Source: Opitutaceae bacterium
GTDB lineage: Bacteria > Verrucomicrobiota > Verrucomicrobiia > Opitutales > Opitutaceae
Direction: 5' to 3'
NCBI GenBank assembly: GCA_026125215.1
Contig: JAHCLN010000022.1
Coordinates: forward strand, 1 to 33,526
Length of the DNA stretch: 33,526 bases
The notes beneath the pieces were generated by a model. The model saw only the letters and a program-made list of their open reading frames with translations. It ran no database searches and was not told the origin of the DNA. Within the stretch, counting starts at the first letter, position 1, and every line of letters starts with the position of its first letter. The translations under genes were made by a program, and so were the position numbers. Below, in pieces: positions 8,417-15,587 of the stretch.

Positions 8417-9280
8417 ATGCTCATCATTCACGATCCCCGGTGTGCCGACTACGGCTCCTCGATGCGCCCCGAGCAGCCGGCGCGCGTCACCCGCAGCGCC
8501 GCCCACCTGCGGGCCGCGCATCCGGGTTGGGAATGGCGGGTGCCGGCTGCAGCGCCGGATGACACCCTGCTCCTGGGTCACACGCCGGCGCACCTCAAAC
8601 GGCTGGTCCGCCCGGTCGATTTCGACGAAGACACGCCATTTTTCCCTGACATCGGCAACCACGCCCGCCGGGCGGTCGACGCCGCCTGCGAAGCCGCCGC
8701 CGCCGCGCTGGCCGGTCAAAAGGCCTTCAGCCTGATGCGCCCGCCGGGGCACCACGCCACCGCCAATCAGGCCATGGGGTTTTGCTACCTCAACCAGATT
8801 GCCCTCGCCGCCCTCGATGCCCAGCGGCGCGGTGCCGCCCGCGTGGCGGTGTGGGATTTCGACGCCCACCACGGCAACGGCACCGAGGCCATCCTGCACG
8901 GCCGGCCCGACATCCTGTTCGCCTCGGTTCACCAATATCCCGGCTATCCGGGCACCGGCACGGCTTCGTTCGATAACTGCCGCAACTGGCCGGTCGCCCC
9001 GCACACGCCGCGCGACCGGCACATGGCGGACTTGGCCGCCTCTTGGCGCACGGTGCTCGATTTCCGGCCCGACCTGATCCTCGTTTCCGCCGGTTTCGAT
9101 GCCTATGCCCGCGATCCTATCACCCAGATGACCCTGGAGGCGGAGGATTTTGCCGCCTTGGGCCGCTGGCTGCATGTAGCCGGCATCCCCGCAGCCGCCA
9201 TCCTGGAAGGCGGTTACAGCGACGACCTGCCGCAGTTGATCGACGCCTTCCTTACGGCCTGGGCCGGGCCTGAAACTTGA
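8417..9280 (+). CDS. Histone deacetylase / acetylpolyamine amidohydrolase family protein
   Basis: A 287-residue class-II-HDAC-like zinc hydrolase. Catalytic residues are all present: MRPPGHHA with H112/H113, WDFDAHHGNGT with zinc ligands D149 and H151, SAGFDAY with zinc ligand D228, and the catalytic Tyr in GGY at 267. Bacterial members remove acyl groups from polyamines, small molecules or proteins; the substrate is not decidable here. ATG 8417 follows the inverted repeat by 5 bp and has no visible Shine-Dalgarno. The gene heads a plus-strand run with rnd, oleC and oleD, though a functional link to lipid synthesis is only inference. Confidence 0.92.
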   Translation: MLIIHDPRCADYGSSMRPEQPARVTRSAAHLRAAHPGWEWRVPAAAPDDTLLLGHTPAHLKRLVRPVDFDEDTPFFPDIGNHARRAVDAACEAAAAALAGQKAFSLMRPPGHHATANQAMGFCYLNQIALAALDAQRRGAARVAVWDFDAHHGNGTEAILHGRPDILFASVHQYPGYPGTGTASFDNCRNWPVAPHTPRDRHMADLAASWRTVLDFRPDLILVSAGFDAYARDPITQMTLEAEDFAALGRWLHVAGIPAAAILEGGYSDDLPQLIDAFLTAWAGPET

Positions 9281-9330
9281 ACGTTGAACGCCGCGGCCGG
9301 AATGCTGAACGTCAGACCGGTCGCGCCCGG
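9276..9330. repeat. GAACGTTGAACG-type short repeat between deacetylase and rnd
   Basis: The junction contains TTGAACGTTGAACG followed by a degenerate repeat of the same unit (GCTGAACGT) near 9304-9312. The repetition overlaps the deacetylase stop codon and supplies an apparent TTG start for rnd at 9277. The 22 residues it would add (rich in Arg) look like translated repeat rather than protein, so the rnd start was placed downstream. Short and degenerate, so its status as a repeat family is only suggested. Confidence 0.45.
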
Positions 9331-9342
9331 CGCGTCCATCTG

Positions 9343-10518
9343 ATGATTTCCCGCTTCCTTCCCGTGCGTCTGCGCCGTTTGCTCGGCGTCAAAGTGAGTT
9401 CCCGCCCGCCCGCCTACCTTCTGATCGACCAACCCGGCCAGCTGACCCCGTTGCTGGAGGCGCTCGACCGCGTGGACGAGGTCGCCCTCGATACCGAGGC
9501 GGACAACATGTATCACTTCCGCACCCGGCTCTGCCTGCTGCAGTTCCTCGTGCGCGGCGAGGTGTTCCTCGTTGATGCCCAGGCCGGGCTCAAGCTCGAC
9601 GCCCTCTGGAGCCGGCTGGCCTCGAAGCACCTCGTGATGCACGGCAGCGATTTTGACCTGCGCCTGCTGCACGATTACTGTCGGTTCCGCCCGAAGAGCA
9701 TCTTCGACACGATGCTGGCCGCCCAGCTCCTCAACCGGCCGCGGGTCGGGCTTGCGTCGCTGCTGGAGGACCACTTTTCCGTCAAGCTCTCCAAAGACTC
9801 GCAGAAGGCCAACTGGTCCAAGCGTCCGCTCACCCAGAAGATGCTCGACTACGCTTCGCTCGATGTCTGGCACCTGCCGGCCCTGCGCGATATCCTCACC
9901 CGCGAGCTGGCCAAGCTCAACCGCCTCGACTGGCTGCGCCAGCAATGCGAGGCGCAGATCGAGGCGGGACTCACCGGCTTCGCCCCGCCCGACGAGAACG
10001 ACTGGCGCATCGGCGGCAGCGAACGCCTGCGTGGCCGCGGCCTCGGCGTGCTGCACGCGGTGTGGCATTGGCGCCAGGCGCAGGCCGAACGGCTGGATAC
10101 CCCGCCCTTCAAGGTCTGCGGCAACAAGCTGCTCGTGGCCATCGCCGAGGCCGCCGAGGCGGGCGACGCCGAGGCCGCGATCCTCGCCAAGGTCAATCTG
10201 GGCAAACGCCACCCCCGCCTGATCGGCTCGCTCGCCGCCGCCGTGCGCAGCGGACTGGAGCGCGACCCGTCCACCCTGCCACGCCGCCGCGGCCGCGATC
10301 CCAACCACGCGCCCCTCACCATGGCCGAGGTCGCCCTGCAGGACCGTATCAAGGCCGACCGTGACAAGCTCGCCGCCCGGCTGTCGCTCGAACCCACGCT
10401 CATCGCCAACCGGGCGCAGCTCGCGCAGATCGCCCGCCGGCCACAACAGTTGGATGAAATCCTCCTGCCCTGGCAGGCCGATCTGTTGCGCGATCTTCCC
10501 GCGTTCAAGCAGGGCTGA
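9343..10518 (+). CDS. rnd: Ribonuclease D (DEDD 3'-5' exonuclease with HRDC domain)
   Basis: A 391-residue RNase D involved in 3' trimming of tRNA and other structured RNAs. The DEDD exonuclease domain shows Exo I DTE at D50/E52 (VALDTEADN), Exo II in HGSDFDLRLLHDY and Exo III in DYASLDVWHLPAL. The middle region (SERLRGRGLGVLHAVWHWRQAQAERLDTPPFKVCGNKLL) is the HRDC helical domain, and the tail carries further helices, consistent with a second HRDC-like domain. ATG 9343 gives a normal N-terminus; an upstream TTG at 9277 would only translate a repeat. The gap to oleC is 18 bp, so the two may share a transcript. Confidence 0.93.
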   Translation: MISRFLPVRLRRLLGVKVSSRPPAYLLIDQPGQLTPLLEALDRVDEVALDTEADNMYHFRTRLCLLQFLVRGEVFLVDAQAGLKLDALWSRLASKHLVMHGSDFDLRLLHDYCRFRPKSIFDTMLAAQLLNRPRVGLASLLEDHFSVKLSKDSQKANWSKRPLTQKMLDYASLDVWHLPALRDILTRELAKLNRLDWLRQQCEAQIEAGLTGFAPPDENDWRIGGSERLRGRGLGVLHAVWHWRQAQAERLDTPPFKVCGNKLLVAIAEAAEAGDAEAAILAKVNLGKRHPRLIGSLAAAVRSGLERDPSTLPRRRGRDPNHAPLTMAEVALQDRIKADRDKLAARLSLEPTLIANRAQLAQIARRPQQLDEILLPWQADLLRDLPAFKQG

Positions 10519-10536
10519 TCCTGTGCGGCTCCGCCG

Positions 10537-12204
10537 ATGCCCGAGTCCGCCAACATCGCGCGCCACCTGCCGCTCATGGCGGCCCGCCAGCCCGACCGGC
10601 CGGCGCTGAAAATTCCGCGCGGCCGCACGGCCGATGGCCGCATTGACTACCTCTCGCTTTCCTTTGCCGAACTCGATGCCGAGGTGAACGCCTGGTGCGT
10701 GCGTTTGACCGCCGCCGGGCTGCGCCGGGGTGACCGCACGCTCGTGATGGTCAGGCAGGGCCTGCCGCTCATCGCCTCGGTCTTCGCTCTCTTCAAGCTC
10801 GGCGCCGTGCCCGTCGTCATCGATCCCGGCATGGGCCTGAAAAGTTTTCTCGCCTGCGTGCGCCGCTCGCAGCCGCGCGCCCTGCTTGGCATTCCGCTGG
10901 CGCAATTCATCGGTTGGATCTTCCGCCCCACCTTCCGCAGCGTGCAGGTCCGCGTCACCGCCAGTTCCTCGCTCACCGCCCGCGAAAGTAACCCAATAAG
11001 TTACTCTCGATCAGCGTTCCCCTCTTCGGAGAATTCAAAAAGTAACCTATTAGGTTACTTTCCCGTAGCGGAGGTTGGGGCGGACGAACTGGCGGCCATC
11101 CTGTTCACCAGCGGTTCCACCGGCGCTCCCAAAGGCGTATGCTACGAGCACGGCATGTTCGAGGCGCAGGTGCGGCTCATCCGCGAACACTACGGCATCC
11201 AGCCCGGCGAGGTGGACCTGCCGATGCTGCCCATCTTCGCGCTGTTTAACCCCGCCCTTGGCATGACGACCATCGTGCCGGAAATCGACCCGCGCCGGCC
11301 GGCCGCGGTGGACCCGGCGAAAATCGTCCAGGCCATCCGGCAGGAAAATGTCACCAACTCCTTTGGTTCGCCGACGCTTTGGCGGAAAATCCAGCAGCAC
11401 TGCCTCGAGACCGGTGCCACGTTGCCCACGCTTCGCCGCGTCCTTTGCGCCGGCGCACCGGTGCCGGCCGCCCTGTGGGAAGACCCCGCGCGCTGGCTGC
11501 CGCAAGGCACGCTGCACAGTCCCTACGGGGCCACCGAAGCATTGCCGGTCAGCTCGGTGCGGGCAGATGAGATCGATCCCACCTCGGTCCGCGGCGCCTG
11601 TGTCGGCCGGCCGCTGTCCGGCATGACGGTCCGGGTGATCCGGCTCGATACCCCGAAAGGCGAACTCATCGAGACGGCGCCGGGCGAAATCGGCGAGATC
11701 ATCGTCAACGGTCCCGTCGTGACCAAAATCTATGACGCCATGCCCGAGGCCACGGCGGTGGCCAAGATCACCGACGGCGACCGGCTGTGGCACCGGATGG
11801 GGGATTGCGGCTGGTTGGACGAAACCGGCCGGCTCTGGTTCTGCGGCCGCAAGGTCGAAAGCGTGGTCACGGCGGCCGGCCGGCTTTTCACCGAACCCTG
11901 TGAGCAGGTCTTTCGCGTGCATCCCCGCGCGCAGCGCTGCGCGCTGATCGGTATGGGCACGGGGACCGTGCGCCAGCCGGCGCTGGTGGTGGAAACCGCG
12001 GTGAAGGATTCCCGGGAAGCACGGGCCCTGGCCCGCGAATTGCGCCAGCTCGCGTTGGCCCATCCGCATACGGCGGCCATCAAGGTTTTCTACTTCCGCG
12101 CGCGGCTGCCCGTGGACGTGCGGCACAACGCCAAGATCCACCGCCTCGCCCTCGCCGCCTGGGCGGCCACGGCCAAGGGCTACGAAAGCGACCCCAAGCG
12201 ATGA
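10537..12204 (+). CDS. oleC: OleC-type AMP-dependent synthetase (beta-lactone synthetase)
   Basis: A 555-residue ANL-superfamily adenylating enzyme. ILFTSGSTGAPKGV (about 187-200) is the phosphate-binding motif and YGATEALP (about 330) the A5 motif. The N-terminal RQPDRPALKIPRG and the tail RLPVDVRHNAKIHR match OleC, which activates beta-hydroxy acids to beta-lactones in long-chain olefin synthesis. Its stop overlaps the oleD start (ATGA), the usual oleCD arrangement. Residues 150-176, just before the AMP motif, are encoded by a 79-bp segment bounded by two copies of a palindromic repeat. The frame is kept, so the enzyme is probably intact with an enlarged surface loop. oleA and oleB are not in the window. 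Confidence 0.9.
   Translation: MPESANIARHLPLMAARQPDRPALKIPRGRTADGRIDYLSLSFAELDAEVNAWCVRLTAAGLRRGDRTLVMVRQGLPLIASVFALFKLGAVPVVIDPGMGLKSFLACVRRSQPRALLGIPLAQFIGWIFRPTFRSVQVRVTASSSLTARESNPISYSRSAFPSSENSKSNLLGYFPVAEVGADELAAILFTSGSTGAPKGVCYEHGMFEAQVRLIREHYGIQPGEVDLPMLPIFALFNPALGMTTIVPEIDPRRPAAVDPAKIVQAIRQENVTNSFGSPTLWRKIQQHCLETGATLPTLRRVLCAGAPVPAALWEDPARWLPQGTLHSPYGATEALPVSSVRADEIDPTSVRGACVGRPLSGMTVRVIRLDTPKGELIETAPGEIGEIIVNGPVVTKIYDAMPEATAVAKITDGDRLWHRMGDCGWLDETGRLWFCGRKVESVVTAAGRLFTEPCEQVFRVHPRAQRCALIGMGTGTVRQPALVVETAVKDSREARALARELRQLALAHPHTAAIKVFYFRARLPVDVRHNAKIHRLALAAWAATAKGYESDPKR
10984..11062. repeat. Two palindromic repeat copies in frame inside oleC
   Basis: Copy 1 (10984-11008) is imperfect: arms AGTAAC at 10987-10992 and GTTACT at 11000-11005. 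Copy 2 (11039-11061) is a perfect 23-bp palindrome, with half-site AAAGTAACCTA on each side of a central T at 11050. About 30 bp of ordinary sequence separates them. The whole segment is close to 27 codons and translates to residues 150-176, including ESNPISYS and KSNLLGYF. The same palindrome type, two base pairs longer per arm, lies in oleD. Base composition is plainly AT-richer than the flanking gene. Confidence 0.88.
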
Positions 12205-13217
12205 GCACGCTCGTCACCGGTGGCACGGGGTTTTTGGGCCGGCGCCTCGTCGAACGCCTGCTGGGGCAGGGCCGCGAAATCACGGTGCTGGCACGCCGCC
12301 CCGCGCCCGACCTGGAAAACCGCGGCGTGCGCTTCATCCGCGCTTCACTGGACGATGCCGCCGCGGTCGAGGCCGCCTGCGCCGGCATGACCACGGTTTT
12401 CCACACCGCCGCGCGGGTCGGCGTCTGGGGCCGCCACGATGATTTCTTCCGCACCAACGTCCTCGGCACGCGCGCCATCCTCGCCGGCTGCCGCCGGCAC
12501 GGCGTGGCCAACCTCGTTTACACCAGCACGCCGAGCGTCGTTTACAACGGCCGCGATCTCGCCGGGGCCGACGAGTCGCTGCCGCTCACGACGAACTGTC
12601 CCAGCCCGTATCCGCTCACCAAGGCCATCGCCGAGCGCGAGGTGCTCGCGGCCAATTCGCCGGAGCTGCGCACCGTCGCCCTCCGGCCGCACCTCATCTG
12701 GGGCGTCGGTGATCCGCACCTTGTCCCGCGCGTGCTCGCCCGGGCCCGGGCCGGTCGCCTGCGCATCGTCGGCTCCGGCCGCAACCGCGTGGACATGGTC
12801 CACGTCGAAAACGCCGTGGACGCCCACCTCCTCGCCGAACAAACCCTTCAAAAGTGTAACCCATTGGGTTACACTTTCGGGCCCGCGGGGCGTGCCTATT
12901 TCATCACCAACGACGAACCGGTCATGCTCTGGGATTGGATCAACGGCCTGCTGACCGCGCTCGGCGAGCCGCCCGTCACCAAGACCGTTTCACTCCGCAC
13001 CGCATCAGCCATCGGGGCCGTGTGCGAAACGCTCTGGCGCGCTCTGCCGCTCAAGGGCGAACCCCCGATGACCCGCTTCATCGCCGCCGAACTTGCGAAG
13101 GACCACTGGTTCGACCTCACCGCCGCCAAGCGCGATCTGGGCTACGCCCCGCGCGTAACGATGGCCGCTGGCACCGCGGAACTGGTGGAACACTATCGGG
13201 CAATCGGCCGCAGCTGA
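12201..13217 (+). CDS. oleD: OleD-type NAD(P)-dependent reductase (3-beta-HSD/SDR family)
   Basis: A 338-residue extended short-chain dehydrogenase. TGGTGFLG (residues 6-13) is the nucleotide-binding loop. Catalytic Tyr and Lys are in YPLTK at Y137/K141, with the TSTPS Ser/Thr strand before them. AGRAYFITNDEPVMLWDWINGLL is characteristic of OleD and of sterol dehydrogenase-like relatives. OleD reduces the beta-keto acid from OleA, before OleC closes the beta-lactone. The start overlaps oleC by four bases. Residues 217-226 (QKCNPLGYTF) are encoded by a palindromic repeat inside the gene. A hairpin spans the stop codon. Confidence 0.9.
   Translation: MSTLVTGGTGFLGRRLVERLLGQGREITVLARRPAPDLENRGVRFIRASLDDAAAVEAACAGMTTVFHTAARVGVWGRHDDFFRTNVLGTRAILAGCRRHGVANLVYTSTPSVVYNGRDLAGADESLPLTTNCPSPYPLTKAIAEREVLAANSPELRTVALRPHLIWGVGDPHLVPRVLARARAGRLRIVGSGRNRVDMVHVENAVDAHLLAEQTLQKCNPLGYTFGPAGRAYFITNDEPVMLWDWINGLLTALGEPPVTKTVSLRTASAIGAVCETLWRALPLKGEPPMTRFIAAELAKDHWFDLTAAKRDLGYAPRVTMAAGTAELVEHYRAIGRS
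12851..12877. repeat. Perfect 27-bp palindrome in frame inside oleD
   Basis: Half-site AAAGTGTAACCCA on each side of a central T at 12864, without mismatch. It matches the oleC palindrome except for an added GT/AC step in each arm. It is read as KCNPLGYTF, the same reading phase as both oleC copies. It falls between HLLAEQ and GRAYFITNDEP, a loop where OleD-like proteins vary. Perfect symmetry inside a coding region is hard to explain by protein selection and suggests a recently inserted or actively maintained element. Confidence 0.9.
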
Positions 13218-13226
13218 GGCTGCGGC
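13207..13226. terminator. Hairpin across the oleD stop codon, convergent junction
   Basis: Perfect 8-bp stem GCCGCAGC (13207-13214) with its complement at 13219-13226 and a TGAG tetraloop containing the oleD stop. The convergent RNA methyltransferase gene ends at 13228. There is no U-tract on either strand, so if it terminates transcription it is not a classical intrinsic terminator. It may serve both strands or only stabilise the 3' ends. Confidence 0.45.
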
Positions 13227-13227
13227 A

Positions 13228-14031
13228 TTACCCGCTCCGCTGCCGCACGGCCTCGAAGAGCGTGATGATCGTCGCCATCGCAACGTTGAGGGAGTCGGCT
13301 TGGCCAGCCATGGGAATGCGGACGAGGACGCCGGCGCCTTTCATCCAGAACCCGCTCAGGCCGTATTGTTCGCTGCCCATGATGATGGCGAGGGGGCCGC
13401 GCAGGTCGGTCTGCGTGTAGAGGTTGGTGGTGTGCGGCGTGGTGGCGGCGGTGCGAATGCCCTTTTCTTTCAGCCACGCGTGCACCGTGGGGCTGTCGCT
13501 CACGACCACGGGCACGGAAAACAGCACGCCGGTCGAGGCGCGGACGACGTTGGGGTTGAAAATATCCGTCACCGGGTCGCACACGATCACGGCATGGCAG
13601 CCGGCGGCGTCGGCGCTGCGCAAAATGGTGCCGAGGTTGCCGGGTTTCTCGATGGACTCGACGACGAGAAGGAAGGGCTCCGCGGGAAGCGCCAGGTCTT
13701 CCAGCCGGCGGCGCCACTGCGGGGCGACGGCGAGCAGCCCGTCGGGTCGCTCGCGGTAGGCGACCTTGGCGAAGGCTTCCTTGGAAAGCTCGAAGAGCTG
13801 CGCGCCGGCGGCCTGCGCCTGCGCGATGAGGGCGGGTTCGTTTTCGCCGAGAAACCAGTCCGGGCAGAAATAGAACTCGCCGGGGCGGATACCCTTTTCC
13901 AGGGCGCGGCGGATCTCCCGGTAGCCCTCGATCAAAAAGACCCCGGCCTCGTCGCGCGGCCGCCGGTCGCGCAGCTTCACGAGCTGCTTGATGCGCGGAT
14001 TCTGGAGACTGGTGATTTTTTCAGGCGTCAC
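13228..14031 (-). CDS. TrmH/SpoU-type (SPOUT) RNA 2'-O-methyltransferase
   Basis: A 267-residue rRNA or tRNA ribose methyltransferase. The N-terminal ITSLQNPRIKQLVKLRDRRPRDEAGVFLIEGYREI is the substrate-binding domain found in RlmB/TsnR relatives. The SPOUT knot motifs follow: VESIEKPGNLGTILRSADAAG, NVVRASTG, IIMGSEQYGLS and the final IPMAGQADSLNVAMATIITLFEA. GTG at 14031 was chosen because it sits at the start of conserved sequence; the open frame to 14085 only reads through a repeat. It is convergent with oleD and divergent from the m5U methyltransferase gene, so two RNA methylation genes share the 14032-14117 spacer. Confidence 0.9.
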   Translation of the reverse strand: MTPEKITSLQNPRIKQLVKLRDRRPRDEAGVFLIEGYREIRRALEKGIRPGEFYFCPDWFLGENEPALIAQAQAAGAQLFELSKEAFAKVAYRERPDGLLAVAPQWRRRLEDLALPAEPFLLVVESIEKPGNLGTILRSADAAGCHAVIVCDPVTDIFNPNVVRASTGVLFSVPVVVSDSPTVHAWLKEKGIRTAATTPHTTNLYTQTDLRGPLAIIMGSEQYGLSGFWMKGAGVLVRIPMAGQADSLNVAMATIITLFEAVRQRSG

Positions 14032-14041
14032 GGAATGGATT

Positions 14042-14123
14042 GGGCCACGGGGACACAGAGAGCACGGAGAGTTCTGACTAGGCAAATCCCTAAAACCCCT
14101 GTGTCCTTTGGTTCGCAGTGGCC
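14042..14123. repeat. CCAC/GACACAG inverted repeat between two RNA methyltransferase genes
   Basis: The left end reads GGCCACGGGGACACAGAG (14043-14060). The right end carries CTGTGTCC (14099-14106) and GTGGCC (14118-14123), so the blocks GGCCAC and GGACACAG recur inverted and in order, though spaced differently. The element fills the divergent intergenic region, and its terminal GTGGCC supplies the GTG start codon and second codon of the downstream gene. Alignment is partial, so the exact boundaries are uncertain. Confidence 0.6.
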
Positions 14124-15506
14124 AAAAAGAAATTCAACGACCGCCCTTTTCCGTATCACGCCGAGATCGAGCTGGAGATCGCCACGCTCACCAACCTCGG
14201 CGTCGGGCTCGGGCGGGTGAGGCTGCCCGAGGGGCAGAAAGTCGAGGACCGCGGACTGTCCCAAGCTTCAAAACCAATCGAAAATCGGGAATCGGGAATC
14301 GAAAATTCCTCCGGCTGGGTCGTGATGGTGCCCTTCACCCTGCCGGGCGAGCGGGTGCGGGTCCGGGTGTTTCGCAACCACAAGAATTACTCCGAGGCCG
14401 ACCTCATCGAGGTCCTGACGTCCTCGCCGCACCGGATTACGCCGCGCTGCGAACTCTTCGGCCGGTGCGGCGGCTGCCAATACCAGCATCTCACCTACGC
14501 AGAGCAGCTCGCTTGGAAACGCCGGCAGGTCGAGGAACTCCTCCGGCACATGGCCGGCATCAGCTTTCCGGTGGCGCCCACCGTGCCGTCGCCGCGGGAA
14601 TTTGGCTACCGCTCAAAAATCACGCCGCATTTCAATCCGCCGCGACCGGATGGTTCGATGCCGATAGGGTTTCTCCGTCAGGGCACCCGGTTTGACATCG
14701 TCGATGTGCCGCATTGCCCCATCGCAACGGACGCCATCAACGACCGGCTCACCACCGCCCGGTCGCGGGTGCTCGGCCAGCGTGAAACCTACACCCGCGG
14801 CGCCACCCTCCTGCTGCGCCATGCCGAGGAAGGTGTGATCACGGATTACGATGCCGTGATTCATGAGGTGATCGAGGTAGGGCCCGACTTCCAGGCGGGC
14901 CGTTGGGAAAAGCACGCCGGGCCGCCCGGAGGTCGGCCCCTACCTGTGGCAGCGAAACCGCTCCGCCTGCGCTTCCTCGCGCGGGACTTTTTCCAGAACA
15001 ACCCGTTCATCCTGCCCAATTTCACGGCGTATGTGCGCACCCAGGCGGCTGCCGGCGGCGCGCGCTTTCTCGTGGACGCCTACTGCGGCAGCGGGCTGTT
15101 CGCGCTGAGCTGCGCGCCGGCCTTCGAGCGCGTGACCGGCATCGAGCTTAGCGAATCCTCCGTCCGTTTTGCCCGCGAAAACGCCGCCGCGAACGGCATC
15201 GCCAACGCGACTTTTTCCGCCGGCGACGCCGCGACCATCTTCGCCGGCCTGGACCCCGCTTTTGTCGCGAGCGACACCGCGGTCATCATCGACCCGCCGC
15301 GCAAGGGCTGCGATGCCTCCTTTCTCGGCCAGCTCTTTGCCTACGGCCCGCGCACCGTGGTCTATGTGTCTTGCGATCCTGCCACCCAAATGCGCGATCT
15401 GAAGGAGTTTCTTGCCGCCGGCTACGCGGTCACCGCCGTGCAGCCCTTCGATCTTTTCCCCCAGACCCGCCACCTCGAGTGCGTGGTCACGCTGGTGCGT
15501 AATTGA
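14118..15506 (+). CDS. TrmA/RumA-type RNA uracil-5-methyltransferase with TRAM domain and two in-frame repeat inserts
   Basis: A 462-residue SAM-dependent RNA m5U methyltransferase. The N-terminal TRAM domain (about 13-85) is interrupted after LGRVRLPEGQKVEDRG by a repeat-derived segment, then resumes with WVVMVPFTLPGERVRVRVF. The iron-sulfur cysteines CELFGRCGGCQ start near residue 111. The Rossmann core contains LVDAYCGSGLFALS and VIIDPPRKGCD. Catalytic C419 is in YVSCDP and the base E454 in RHLECV. A second insert lies at about 267-277. GTG 14118 lies in the arm of an upstream inverted repeat. All catalytic residues remain, so the enzyme is probably active. Whether it modifies rRNA (RlmD/RlmCD-like) or tRNA cannot be told. 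Confidence 0.92.
   Translation: MAKKKFNDRPFPYHAEIELEIATLTNLGVGLGRVRLPEGQKVEDRGLSQASKPIENRESGIENSSGWVVMVPFTLPGERVRVRVFRNHKNYSEADLIEVLTSSPHRITPRCELFGRCGGCQYQHLTYAEQLAWKRRQVEELLRHMAGISFPVAPTVPSPREFGYRSKITPHFNPPRPDGSMPIGFLRQGTRFDIVDVPHCPIATDAINDRLTTARSRVLGQRETYTRGATLLLRHAEEGVITDYDAVIHEVIEVGPDFQAGRWEKHAGPPGGRPLPVAAKPLRLRFLARDFFQNNPFILPNFTAYVRTQAAAGGARFLVDAYCGSGLFALSCAPAFERVTGIELSESSVRFARENAAANGIANATFSAGDAATIFAGLDPAFVASDTAVIIDPPRKGCDASFLGQLFAYGPRTVVYVSCDPATQMRDLKEFLAAGYAVTAVQPFDLFPQTRHLECVVTLVRN
14271..14310. repeat. ATCGAAAATCGGGAATC-type repeat in frame inside the TRAM domain
   Basis: Tandem units AATCG(AAAATCG/GGAATCG) give ATCGAAAATCGGGAATCGGG followed by AATCGAAAATT. The segment is far poorer in GC than the surrounding gene. 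It is translated as PIENRESGIENSS (residues about 53-65), hydrophilic sequence in a loop of the TRAM barrel where relatives pass directly from GRV to the next strand. Frame and function appear preserved. Exact insertion limits are not defined; neighbouring EDRGLSQASK may also be acquired. Confidence 0.7.
14919..14945. repeat. GGGCCG...CGGCCCCTACC hairpin repeat in frame inside the methyltransferase gene
   Basis: Six-bp arms GGGCCG (14919-14924) and CGGCCC (14934-14939) flank a 9-nt loop. Read on the minus strand it becomes GGTAGGGGCCGACCTCC, which resembles in style the GTAGGGCGGGG hairpin at 32824-32848. It is translated as AGPPGGRPLP, a proline/glycine-rich loop between EVGPDFQAG and LRLRFLARDFFQNNP. 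The relation between the two elements is suggestive, not shown. Confidence 0.55.
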
Positions 15507-15587
15507 GGCCTAAGGCCCCCGAGGCTGTTTTTGCAATTCATGGGATTTAGGGTTGTGCCACTTTCGTCGGCTTCTCAGCATCGCAGC

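Noticed and set aside
9214..10905. 563-codon minus-strand open frame opposite rnd and oleC
   Set aside because: High-GC antisense shadow. The plus-strand genes have clear catalytic motifs and the minus translation shows only Gly/Gln/Arg-rich low-information sequence.
14032..14085. N-terminal extension of the SPOUT methyltransferase
   Set aside because: It reads through the CCAC/GACACAG repeat; conserved sequence begins at GTG 14031.
15507..15540. Possible terminator after the m5U methyltransferase (GGCC/GTTTTT)
   Set aside because: The stem is too short and imperfect to support, although a T-run is present.
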